Source: Perkinsus marinus ATCC 50983
Lineage: Eukaryota; Perkinsozoa; Perkinsida; Perkinsidae
Direction: 5' to 3'
DNA: 26,732 nucleotides
NCBI RefSeq assembly: GCF_000006405.1
Contig: NW_003210883.1
Location: forward strand, 23,910-50,641
In this document: in pieces, positions 10,014-18,793 of the stretch
Position numbering within the stretch: position 1 is the stretch's first letter
How the letters are laid out: the number at the start of each line of letters is the position of its first letter
Notes under the pieces: generated by a model
Told to the model about the DNA's origin: nothing
Database searches by the model: none
Seen by the model: the letters and a program-made list of their open reading frames with translations, nothing else
Program-made: the position numbers and the translations under genes

Positions 10014-10571
10014 AGAAGTACAGGGGAGACGGATCGGGCGAGAAGACTGAACTGACAGGAGAAAACGACTGACGTTCAGCGTTCAGCCGCATGAAATTTT
10101 CAACAACGGGGCGCTGACCGCGATGAACTTCGAGAGAATGAAGGTAGCATAGGACTCCTATGATAGGAGATGTTGTGCCAGCGGCCCTCACGTTTGGCTG
10201 TTCATGGCGAGTACACTACCCACCAAGTTCGTGGCACAAACGCGCAACGGACATGTCGCGTATGGGGACAACGCCTTCAACGACGGTCCAGGCAGCCGCC
10301 TCCAACGGTGATCGTGTCTGTCGATGACCGTGTCTGTCAGACAGACTCTGCCTTGACTTCTTCATTTTCTTATAGATGGTCTATCCGTGTACGGTTTGTG
10401 GCAGGTTTACACCGCACGAGGTTGTGCGGAATCTTGGTGAACGGAGGTGTTCGCGCACGTATACACGAATCTCGCTCGCTCATTATTCGCAGCAGCCCTC
10501 AGGTTGAAATGGATAAGATAAGAAGCCTTATTACCCATTATGGCTATCCGAAGTGTTGTTGAGTCAACCAG

Positions 10572-10934
10572 CGCGGATGTTACTACTATATAGACGCCGA
10601 AGGCCCTAACTCTCAAGCTGCAAGCTTCTCTCGAAGGCCAGCAAACACAGTACATCCACAGCAGGTTACATCTTCTGCTCCCACTGTGCAAGTCCGCCCT
10701 CAAGGAGTGCCTCAAGCCCCTCTCATGCAAGGTCAACAACACCCTTCTAACAACGACATCACCAACGTGGCGTATTGGTGTGATCTATCCCACAACTATG
10801 ACAAGGAGAAGGCGCTTGATACAACGAAGGCCATCAATGCTGTTTCCCATATCAACAAGTGCCCCAACAACAAGCAGTACAAGGGAAACTCTGATAACAG
10901 GAGTATTAACTACTTCCTGACTCAGGAATCCTGA
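10572..10934 (+). CDS. Q/P-rich terminal exon of unknown gene
   Basis: Open for 121 codons from an AG acceptor at 10571 to a stop at 10934. The start is YYYIDAEGPN-like, followed by a Gln/Pro/Ser-rich linker (QPQ, PTVQVRPQGVPQAPLMQG) and a C-terminal part with NNDITNVAYWCDLSHNYDK and INKCPNNKQYKGNSDN. Codon use looks coding. Upstream at 10374-10500 a frame with CTVCGRFTPHE (two CxxC cysteines) may supply an earlier exon, but I cannot fix the donor. No family recognised. The gene would run convergently with nothing clear downstream. Confidence 0.4.
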   Translation, partial: RGCYYYIDAEGPNSQAASFSRRPANTVHPQQVTSSAPTVQVRPQGVPQAPLMQGQQHPSNNDITNVAYWCDLSHNYDKEKALDTTKAINAVSHINKCPNNKQYKGNSDNRSINYFLTQES

Positions 10935-10963
10935 ATCTTATTCGCTGTGAACTTCACCGGAAT

Positions 10964-11078
10964 CCGAGTCCCGTTGGGAACGGGACTCGGTTCCCTCCCG
11001 CTTCCCGAGGGGAAAGCGGGAGAGAAACTCTTTTTTTGAGTGGGAACGGGAATGTGCGGGAAATCACTAATTTCCCGC
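10964..11078. repeat. Three consecutive GC-rich hairpins
   Basis: Hairpin 1: arms 10964-10975 and 10979-10990, perfect, loop GGG. Hairpin 2: 10995-11006 and 11010-11022, one bulged A. Hairpin 3: 11056-11064 and 11070-11078, perfect. The word CGGGA or TCCCG recurs in all of them. They begin 30 nt after the stop of the Q/P-rich exon and could form a 3'UTR structure. Confidence 0.85.
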
Positions 11079-11089
11079 TACTACAAATC

Positions 11090-11720
11090 GAAAACCGAAA
11101 TCGTCACTCAGGAAATGTCGTCCCCTCGAAGGAGACCCCTTGCCGAACTCCTAAACCGCGGGCGAGTCAGTATTAGCCTTAGTGAAGGCTTAGCCTTCAT
11201 TAAACTTCAGTGAAGCCCTGTACTGGGGCTGGTATAGGAAGAAACATGCTGATTGTAGTGATAGTCATAGTGGTTGGGACTAGAAACTTTCTAGTAGAAA
11301 GTAGTTAAGAACAACAGGAACAAGACGGTGATTGACCGATCAGTTTAAAAGCATTCGCTAGCGTATACTTACTTATTTTCCAATAGGTCGCCTATGAGGG
11401 GCCAAGACCAGATCGTTCATCTCATGACTACTGATCAGTAGCACCGTATGCTAGAGAATATCAGTAGTACTGATTCAGAGCGCGATGTTTCGAGTGAAAA
11501 ACGCAATGGATTTGCAATGGATTGACTCATCGGAAATCCAGCAGCTCGTCTGCTTGGAGGTCCCCGGGATTCCTTTCTGAGACGCTGACTCGTCGACGGG
11601 CGAGAATGGCATTCCGAGCTCTAGCACGCAGCACCTTAGAAGGCAACTTGTATCATTCGCCTTGTAGCTCTTATTCAGTAAGCTTTGTAACTTAGTATCA
11701 CTTGTACATTATCGGTAGTT
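11090..11720. other. Non-coding stretch
   Basis: No gene supported. Short repeated words around GCCTTAGTGAAGGCTTAGCC (about 11176-11200) are present but no element boundary could be fixed. Confidence 0.35.
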
Positions 11721-11739
11721 GTGTTAGATAATCCGAAGG

Positions 11740-12001
11740 CGAATGGGAGTCCCATTGTGGGACTTTGACTGATAGCAATGCGAAAAAACGAAAAAATAGG
11801 ATATGCGAGACTCGGCCGGGATTCGCCCCAATATCGCGGGACGGGAAGAGGAGGGAATACGCTGAAATGGGGGAAATCCCGGTTGAAGTAGGAAATACTC
11901 CAGTCGTTCCAACGGCATTGATCTTCCTATCCGATAGGACCTATTGCGTGCTCCTGCAGCCGGATTGTACTACTAGGGCGTATATTCTGGCGGTGATATA
12001 G
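11740..12001 (+). pseudogene. Second copy of the IFLSDRTY remnant
   Basis: A plus-strand frame (11765-12001) contains LIFLSDRTY and TTRAYI and shares the 25 bp block around TCCTATCCGATAGGACCTAT with the inverted remnant near 7080-7105. The block itself contains CCTATC-C-GATAGG, a palindrome. The upstream parts align only loosely, and the fragment is shorter than the other one. Family unknown. It directly abuts the 3' end of the minus-strand gene at 12029. Confidence 0.35.
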
Positions 12002-12028
12002 TCAACCCACCCGCAGGTATTGATCTTA

Positions 12029-12740
12029 TCATGAGATTCTTATGAAGAACAAAATAGCCTCAGACAAGGTGTGCAAACTTTCGGTTATGGAATGCTGAAA
12101 TTCAATGTAATGAAATTTTAACGATTTTCGTTTCCGTTGTCGACACATTGTGACATTGATCTTCGTCTCCATGTGACACTTCTGGAGTCAAGAATACGCC
12201 GTATTCAATACGGCGACCGAGAAAGGCCAGGTCTCACCATACTCACGATAGCGGAGAGGATAGACAGCGAAGTACGATCGAACTTATCAATGCGGCACCC
12301 ATGCGCGAGTAGGGACTCAATCAAACGAGCATAGAACTGATCGAGCACTCGTCTTCGGGGGAGCTCAATGAAATACTGTGCAGCTGCACGACGGTTGGAC
12401 GAAATCGAAGACTTCCTGATCTCCTGGTGCTCAAGCTGGAGTATAGGTTGGATGTACGTCTCTGCATTTCCGCGAGTTAGGGCCGGGATGAGGCAAAGCG
12501 ATTGGGCCTCACCGCAATCTCAAATAAGTCCTTGAGGACGTGGGTTAGTGGAACATTAGGAAACTTTCATATGTTGTAGATAGTACCATTTCGCACGCCA
12601 GGCAGATTTCCCTCGCAAGCACTGATTGCCCCTTGGTGTGCAGCACACTGTGCATCGTGAACGTAAATGTTGATGACCTCCGCAAGTGCCTTTTCACTGT
12701 CGGACAAGGCATTTACGAGCTCATCTAGTTTTTTGAGCAT
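12029..12740 (-). CDS. Spliced helical hypothetical protein (about 175 aa)
   Basis: No exon is long enough to stand out, but four join in frame: 12740-12597, 12530-12513, 12459-12247 and 12181-12029. The product begins MLKKLDELVNALSDSEKALA, continues VHDAQCAAHQGAISACEG, and has a strongly coding middle exon (YIQPILQLEHQEIRKSS, then YFIELPRRRVLDQFYARLIE and DKFDRTSLSILSAI). Intron 3 starts GTGAGT and holds a perfect CGCCGTATT-x-AATACGGCG hairpin (12199-12217). The 18 nt exon 2 and the acceptor before exon 3 are the weakest points; the last exon may be read differently. The all-helical, Leu-rich pattern is reminiscent of organellar RNA-binding helical-repeat proteins (FAST/RAP type), but no RAP domain is seen, so that is a guess. 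It may lack its original 3' end, given the duplicated remnant next to it. Confidence 0.5.
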
Positions 12741-12808
12741 GAGAACTTACATCGAACTTACCGGACACGACAATCGGCTAGCAGAGGGTGACTGAGTGGT
12801 GGTGGATA

Positions 12809-12830
12809 CTCTCTCTCTCTCTCCCTCCCC
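12809..12830. repeat. CT-rich simple repeat
   Basis: Short run of CT units grading into CCCTCCCC, upstream of the minus-strand gene starting at 12740. May be a promoter polypyrimidine/polypurine tract. Confidence 0.7.
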
Positions 12831-13029
12831 TCCGTCCACGGCGTGGACTCCACACCCCCTTCTTGTCTACGCGCCTCCGAGTATTGACAATAACTAGCAG
12901 ATTCCTATGATGTTCGAGTGGCTGCCACTCAGTGACACATCGACCGCCTTGATTCGTGGATATGTGAGCAGGTAGTCCAAGACGACTGTTTGCTCGTTCT
13001 ACGGTAGAATTGTGACTTCTTATCGACAT

Positions 13030-13400
13030 GTCGTAAAAATCTCAAATTGAAACCATATCACGCTTTCGAGACTATCACACTCTCGTGTACCACCTATTCG
13101 TAGCCCATGTGGGGAGTTGTGGAATGGCAGGACCCTTTGCATAAGATTTGATATCGTTAACCACAGAATAACGTTAGCCGCTGATCAGTAAGCAACATGG
13201 ACACCACATTTTAACAGTCAAGCTCAAGTGTACACTGTCACCTTGGCTTAGCCAGTTAACCTCATAGTACAGACACCACCACAGCGCAGCGTAAGTACCT
13301 AAGAGGTACGCGCGAACCTCAGGCTTACAGCCGGACGTAGGATTAGACTAATTTCCTAGGCAAGGTTGATATGTGTATAGCGGAGACGCCCTGCAAAGCG
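13030..13400. other. Non-coding stretch
   Basis: No gene supported on either strand; no strong repeats recognised. Confidence 0.3.
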
Positions 13401-13443
13401 CAGGTTGCGGTGAATTATTTTTCGTGTTGAAAGCCTCTGATCA

Positions 13444-13677
13444 GTGCATTGGTTGGTCTCCGCTGATGGTGAATTGTCCTGCGAGGGACCTTGCGGACGT
13501 TTTGGTATTCCTGGTGCTCCGATAGACGAAGCCCTGGAGGATTATTCGACCATTGATATGAGTGGATTATCTCATTATTTGCGCGAATGCAATGCTGTTT
13601 GGAAGATATTTCTGTTTGAGTTTTGCGAGTTCTATTTTGTGCGTCGATTCTGCGACAGTGTTGAACTGCTTAATTGA
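13444..13677 (+). pseudogene. Decayed relative of the Cys-rich secreted protein
   Basis: A 77-codon frame includes DGELSCEGPCGRFGIPGAPI, which aligns with GDELCCQGPCGHFCSPGISI of the intact gene at 15538-16222. Two of the cysteines in that block are lost, no signal-peptide exon is found upstream, and the frame then runs into the dispersed module instead of the Thr-rich stalk. It therefore looks like the residue of a tandem duplication of the last exon plus its downstream module. Confidence 0.55.
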
Positions 13678-13900
13678 AGCGATCACACTCCCTGATAGTC
13701 ATCTGAGCTTTAATTAATCTGTGTGATTGTGTCCCGGAAGGCAGGCTTCAACTTGAAGCTGGCCTCCTGGGACACAATCACAGATTCCTTGAAGCCTTCA
13801 AGGAATCCATGATGTCCCATTTCATACTATTAGGTTGATATGATATCAGCAATAAATTTTTTTCATCGTGGGAATGGTGATGGCTATGGCTCCCCCCCTC
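13558..13900 (+). repeat. Dispersed module, copy 2 (truncated, with internal inverted duplication)
   Basis: Matches copies 1 and 3 from ATGAGTGGATTATC to about ATGGCTATGGC, then diverges. Unlike the others it holds a long imperfect hairpin at 13719-13783 (about 31 bp arms around GATTGTGTCCC) followed by a perfect 11 bp palindrome at 13784-13806 (ATTCCTTGAAG). The other copies carry only one arm. Confidence 0.8.
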
Positions 13901-13909
13901 CGGGGGGAG

Positions 13910-14620
13910 CTACAAGGAGTAGTGCATTAGCTATTTCTGCCAGCCACAATACTTTTGCCTTTGACTGGCATCAACAGGCATGTTCAAACTTTTCAAAATC
14001 AATCTCATTGCACGTAGAGAACGCTCAGGTGTTCAATGTATCGTCATCCGTAACGCATTAACATGACGCGTGGAAGGGAAAACAAAACCCCTACAACAAA
14101 TAACAGCGAGTCTTAAAGACTTGGACGATATTCCAAGGCGAGTCCGCAGAGATACTCGACCTGTATTCGACGAATACTAACCGTTGGCGGAAGGGGCGAT
14201 ACGGGATGGGCGCTAAATAAATGACCGCACTCGCGTATGTGAGTTACGGATCAGATGTTTCTGCGGACAGTCCATAGAGGATTCCTCGACGGATTGTCCG
14301 CAGAAACATAGCGGTCCTATCCGCGAGATAGATTCTTGGGAAGTATGGGCATTGAAGGGCTTCCCGCGACCGAAGACTCGAGATCTGTGAGCAGCCGCCA
14401 TAGGATAGCACCCGAAATTAGCAATGCTGAGCGATCGCTCAATTAACTATCCCTTGCGTGATGATCACACTCCCTGGGTCACGCCGGGATCGAGAGAGGT
14501 AATAGACGTTGGTACGCGTTGGTAATAGACGTAGACCAAACGATTAATCAATCGGATAACAGATCTAGGCTCAATTATTAGGTGTAAGAAGTACCAGAAG
14601 GAGTGAATGTTGCAAAGATG
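13910..14620. other. Non-coding stretch with a hairpin
   Basis: No gene supported. At 14256-14269 and 14295-14308 lie perfect 14 bp inverted arms (TGTTTCTGCGGACA), enclosed by GACCGC (14223) and GCGGTC (14311). This has the shape of a small foldback or MITE-like relic, without a clear target-site duplication. Confidence 0.5.
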
Positions 14621-14754
14621 ATAGAATGTCAGAGTGCACTAGAGGTAGTAGGTGGGAATAGAAAGTTCACTGGTGCCCAATGAGATTGTGTATGGTTAGG
14701 ATCGGCAAATCTTAGATCTGAGGTCCACCAATAGGGATGAGATGATCCAAAAAC

Positions 14755-15105
14755 ATGAGGAGAAAATCAGCTCGCTTTAGGGAGGACACCGTTGGTAATT
14801 GGAAGACATCTGACCCCGCGTGTCGCCTCATGTCTGTCTCTTGTTTAGGTGTGAACATCTTAGGAGTGGACGGAAATATCAGGTACATTGATGAAGTGGA
14901 AGACACTATTGGTAATGAGCAAAAATATCAATCCATCGGGTTCTCCAGAATCTGGAGTCCAGACATTCGCTTTTCACTTAGATACGCGCACTTCGAGAAC
15001 GCCGCTCTCGGAGCGGGCGGACTCAACCAGGGTGATGATTTGCCAGAGGACACTGGAAGTGATAGTTCGAAACGAGGGGGCATTGGTCATATGATATGCG
15101 AGTAG
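14755..15105 (+). CDS. Open frame of uncertain status (116 codons)
   Basis: An ATG-initiated frame with no recognisable motif (MSVSCLGVNILGVDGNIRYI, then FSLRYAHFENAALGAGGLN). It lies between two diverged direct repeats (about 14695-14800 and 15105-15180, both starting AGGATCGGCAA), so the stretch looks like a decayed tandem duplication. Coding status is doubtful. Confidence 0.2.
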   Translation: MRRKSARFREDTVGNWKTSDPACRLMSVSCLGVNILGVDGNIRYIDEVEDTIGNEQKYQSIGFSRIWSPDIRFSLRYAHFENAALGAGGLNQGDDLPEDTGSDSSKRGGIGHMICE

Positions 15106-15302
15106 GATCGGCAACCCAAAGAACAGAAGTCAGAAGATCCGAAAGAACGAGGAAAAAAACTCCTCGCGTAAGGGATCCGGAGCTGCCCGTGATGATTGAA
15201 TTAAGGTCGTAAATCACGGCTTGCACGCGATGAGACTACACCTTTTCCCGTGCAAGTTTGACAAGTGAGCAGACAAGAATGACAATGTCACCATCAAGAG
15301 TG

Positions 15303-15455
15303 ACAATGAGAATCCAAGTATGTCACAATTCAATTCTGTTACAATCAAGTTTGACTTTGAGAATTCAAGTATGTCATAACCGAGATATGTTACAATCAAG
15401 ATTGACAATGAAAATCCAAGTTTGTCAAAGTTCAATTATGTAATTATCACTCTTG
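15303..15455. repeat. 51 bp minisatellite, three units
   Basis: Units 15303-15353, 15354-15404 and 15405-15455 share ACAATGAGAATCCAAGTATG and an ACAATCAAGNTTG end; partial units flank both sides (from about 15281 and from 15456). The 51 bp period is a multiple of three, so open frames on both strands show 17-residue repeats, but I see no reason to call them protein. It sits 80 bp before the secreted protein gene. Confidence 0.9.
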
Positions 15456-15537
15456 ACAATGTCAAGAGTTGCAACTGATGCTTTTTTAATTGGTCCCCAG
15501 GAGTAAAGTCGAACTGGTTAGCTTACAAAGTCCTCAT

Positions 15538-16222
15538 ATGACTTTAATGAATTCCCTCTTCCTTCTTGTGTCGCTGCCTCTCGGATTATTGTTCGCTGAG
15601 GGTGTGGTCTGTCCAGTGAAGCTGCCTTGGCATGCGGGACTGTGCGTCGATATGTGTACACAAGAGAGGCCCTGTCGTGAGTTGATCATTTTTTGAAAGT
15701 CTTTGTTCGGTATACTGGTTTGTCTTAGGTGAACGGAGGGCTCGCTCTGTGCGGGGTACCTCACAAATTTTCACCCGAGCGGGAAGGGCCCCGCGAGGGT
15801 CTAGGGCGAGCGCGGGTGGTCTCTGCCACCGGAAACTATCTTCTCTAAAGTGCATCTACTCGGAGCGATTTTTTAATGGTGACGAATTATGCTGCCAGGG
15901 GCCTTGTGGTCATTTCTGCAGTCCTGGCATTTCGATAGCAGACGCCTTCGAGGAGCTGTTGGAGTTGCATGATACGACGAACGCAGAGACTCTACCACTT
16001 ACGACCACTACTACTAATGCTAACACTTCTACTGATATTATCACTACTACTATCACTACTACTATCATTACTCCTACTATAATTATAACTACTACTCCAC
16101 CAAGCAGCATCGGTGGTATATCGGAGGATACTCCATCTGTGACTGTGTGCCTCAGGCCGCTGTCAACTTTTATAATAGGTGTGCTCATTGCGGGCCTTTC
16201 CTTCAACCTTTGCTATGAGTGA
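15538..16222 (+). CDS. Secreted Cys-rich protein with Thr-rich stalk and C-terminal anchor (210 aa)
   Basis: Two exons, 15538-15676 and 15729-16222, joined by a 52 nt intron (GTGAGT...TCTTAG, phase 1). The signal peptide is MTLMNSLFLLVSLPLGLLFA; an in-frame Met at 15547 is an alternative start. The ectodomain has many cysteines (GVVCPV, GLCVDMC, RPC, GLCHRK, LKCIY, ELCCQGPCGHFCSPG). Then comes a Thr/Ile-rich low-complexity stretch encoded by ACT/ATT triplets (about 16000-16105), mucin-like and likely O-glycosylated, and a hydrophobic C-terminus (STFIIGVLIAGLSF) ending CYE. That end suits a GPI signal or a single membrane segment. A cell-surface role is inferred from this architecture. I know no named family. 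The stop codon lies within the first bases of the dispersed module copy 3. Confidence 0.7.
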
Positions 16223-16815
16223 GTTATCTCAACCGTTGATATGAGTGAGTTATCTCAACCGTTGATATGAGTGAATTATCTTATTATTTGCGCGAATGCA
16301 ATGTTGTTTGAAAGATATTTCTGGTTGAGTTTAGCGAGTTCTATCTTGCGCGTCAACTCTGCGACAGTGCTGAGCTGCTTAATTGGAGCGATCATACTCC
16401 TTGATAGTTATCTGCGCTTTAGTCGATCTGTGTGATTATGTCCCAAAGGGCAGGCTTCAAGAAATAGCTGATGTCCCGTTTCATACTATTAGATTAATAT
16501 GATATCAGCAATAAAGGTCATCTTGGGAATAGGGATGCCCATGGCTGGCTACGCCCGAATCTTCATTAGTAAGTCACACTTACAGAGAGTAAACGAGAAA
16601 GTCCATGTCCATCTATGATCCCAACATCACAGTCGTCGATCTCAATACTTCTAAGTAGTAACTGACTGTATCTATTCGCGTATACTGGTCGAAGCATATA
16701 CTCGGTAGACCAATATCGTATTATACTGGTTTACTGCAAGGATTGTGATAGAAACTATAAACAAGATAAATTAGATCAGGACATTTCCCTCGTTGCGGGA
16801 ACCGAAACGCAACGC
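16215..16815 (+). repeat. Dispersed module, copy 3, with 26 bp tandem at its left edge
   Basis: The left edge has two full 26 bp units (16215-16240, 16241-16266; ATGAGTGAGTTATCTCAACC) and a third partial one that continues into the module. The rest matches copy 1 to about AAACGCAAC. The first unit supplies the final Glu and the stop of the upstream Cys-rich protein. Confidence 0.85.
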
Positions 16816-16867
16816 AACGTCGGCGAGCGAAGACACTCATCTTGCGCACTCGTCGCTCCTAAGCGGC

Positions 16868-17113
16868 TCAAGTGAAACGCATCGACCGCGCATCAAAAAG
16901 ATTTTCGCCCATGTCTGTCGCGAGCAATGAATTGCCCCTAGTCGCTCGGTAATCGATTAAATATCTCATCCTTTGTCGCGTGGCTCTGGTAGAGTGGTTT
17001 TGTAGGAGCATAGAAGTACCGATGAGGGACAGACTCTCAGTGAGTGTGCTGACAGTCCATGTCTGCACCCTCTTCATTACTTGCTCTTCAATTGGTGTAA
17101 CTGAGATGAACAT
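16868..17113 (-). CDS. Open frame of uncertain status (81 codons)
   Basis: Begins MFISVTPIEEQVMKRVQTWT; composition is protein-like, but there is no motif and no splice partner was found. It lies just past the end of module copy 3. Could be a decayed exon. Confidence 0.2.
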   Translation of the reverse strand: MFISVTPIEEQVMKRVQTWTVSTLTESLSLIGTSMLLQNHSTRATRQRMRYLIDYRATRGNSLLATDMGENLFDARSMRFT

Positions 17114-17590
17114 TTAAGCTGTTCTAGGTAGTTTCTATCGTATATAGCATCATAATTATTATTTGAAATCGCCGGTAACTAGGTTCAGAAAAAAGGTTCA
17201 TCTACACCGTCACTGATTGTCGAGGAAAGTATTTCGTCTACGACTTGATGTTGTTGTGGAATATTATCATACGACCTCAGACTCAGCGGGCCCGATACGT
17301 GACGGAGATTCAAATGAGACGTATATGATACTGGTTATCGTCTCAGTAGGGTATAGGGAATCAACTGGAGATCTACTATGTCGATAATCTGGTCGCCTTA
17401 TGAGAAGTAGAGTCCTATTGTGTGCAGTAGTGTCTTAGCTGGTTGATTTCAGATTGAAAACTGAGTATGAAAGTTGATAAGGAATTTCAATGAGAATGTG
17501 ATATACAATTGTATGGACAATTCAGATAGCACTTTACCTTGTGACGTATACATGTGGTCCATATGTTTTCATAGGCAATTAGCCTTCTAT
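17114..17590. other. Non-coding stretch upstream of the RRM gene
   Basis: No gene supported. It presumably carries the promoter and 5'UTR of the gene at 17654. Confidence 0.35.
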
Positions 17591-17653
17591 TATGATCATC
17601 ATGGACACCAGTCATCGCGATAGATCGTTATGCTCAGACAGCCCTATTTCAAC

Positions 17654-18634
17654 ATGTCTTCCTCTAACCCAATTAAGAACGACCGGGCGACAAGAGTACG
17701 TCTTCACGGTATACCTGGCAATGTCTCAAATGATGACATCACCGAAGCTCTGGCCAGCAGAGGCTTCAATGCTGGTGAGGAAGGCCACTATTATTCTTGT
17801 GAAAGAGTGAGAAAATCCGACGGCACTTATGATGCTGTGGTATGCTGTAACTCTCGCAATCACGCTGATGAACTGTTGAAAGGGTTTGACTGCTTCCGGT
17901 GGCCTAGGGCGAATTGCCTTACACACACCAGTTTGGTACAAGTCGATTCTGGTGCGAAAAACGACGATATTGTGAAACGTACTGTTTTTGTATCTTCTCT
18001 CGTGGACACCTACAACAACGATCGTCTGAAAGCTGCTATGGAAGATGCCTTTGGGCCCGTTGTTGGTTGTGTGGTCGGCCGGTCGAAACCTGGAGGTGAA
18101 CTGAGTGGTTTTTGTACGTTCGAGGGAGTCGATTCGGCGACTATAGCGGTCTGCACGAGCAAAGCTGCTAAGCTGAAGGTCTGGCAAGCTGTGGTGAAAA
18201 TAAAAGTGTTTGGTCCGAATGCTGTGATTGAGCGATACACAGCTTCGATGGGGCTTCAGTTGATGTCGCATTATGTCAGTGGTTTGTTGCCCTCCGATCA
18301 ACCTAAGAATCCATCAGGAGGGCTCCTTCCAAGTCCTTCACGTCGAAATACAGGGAGGAAACATCCGCCGGTTATTTCATTGGCGGACGCGCTTCCACCA
18401 CGGCAACATCAGGGAGCTTCTATTTGGCTCTCAGCGGGTCAACCTCAACAGGCGCCTTATATTTGTCTCCAAAGTGCATTGGGTATACCTCCTTCTGTGA
18501 ACTCTACTGCTGACTCTAGCCCTCGACAGAATCGTCACGATGGATATAATGGCAATAACAGCTTTGGCAGACGCCCTCGACGAAGGTCTGTTGAAGAAAT
18601 CGAGGCCTCGGTCACCGATTGCTCACAGCAGTAG
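17654..18634 (+). CDS. RNA-binding protein with two RRM-like domains (326 aa)
   Basis: Single-exon frame; the ATG at 17654 (MSSSNPIKND) is preferred over the in-frame ATG at 17630. RRM-like domain 1, residues about 12-85, opens with the RNP2-type strand TRVRLHGIPG and helix NDDITEALASRGF. Domain 2, about 108-187, has KRTVFVSSL (RNP2), a helix NDRLKAAMEDAFGPV and the RNP1-type GELSGFCTFEG. RNP1 of domain 1 is degenerate. The C-terminal 120 residues are disordered, rich in P, S, G and R (RRPRRRSVEE). RNA binding is inferred from the fold pattern; targets are unknown. Frames further downstream (18.6-19.0 kb) are partly in the same frame, so a spliced 3' extension is possible. Confidence 0.7.
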   Translation: MSSSNPIKNDRATRVRLHGIPGNVSNDDITEALASRGFNAGEEGHYYSCERVRKSDGTYDAVVCCNSRNHADELLKGFDCFRWPRANCLTHTSLVQVDSGAKNDDIVKRTVFVSSLVDTYNNDRLKAAMEDAFGPVVGCVVGRSKPGGELSGFCTFEGVDSATIAVCTSKAAKLKVWQAVVKIKVFGPNAVIERYTASMGLQLMSHYVSGLLPSDQPKNPSGGLLPSPSRRNTGRKHPPVISLADALPPRQHQGASIWLSAGQPQQAPYICLQSALGIPPSVNSTADSSPRQNRHDGYNGNNSFGRRPRRRSVEEIEASVTDCSQQ

Positions 18635-18793
18635 AAGTATCACCATATGGTGAGGATTATTATGATAACTGTTTATTGATATCCTATAGTTATATTGAGC
18701 TAGTAATTAAGCACGGCATTCTTCATCGACAACTGCAGCAGCAGCAGCAAGTGTGCATGAATACGGGCTTGTTGTGTTACTATCAGTTGGAGG

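Noticed and set aside
15214-15443. 17-residue repeat proteins on both strands
   Set aside because: An artefact of the 51 bp minisatellite; no start context, splice sites or extension beyond the array support a protein.
17726-18301. 191-codon open frame on the minus strand
   Set aside because: It lies opposite the RRM gene, whose frame has recognisable RNP motifs; the reverse frame has none.
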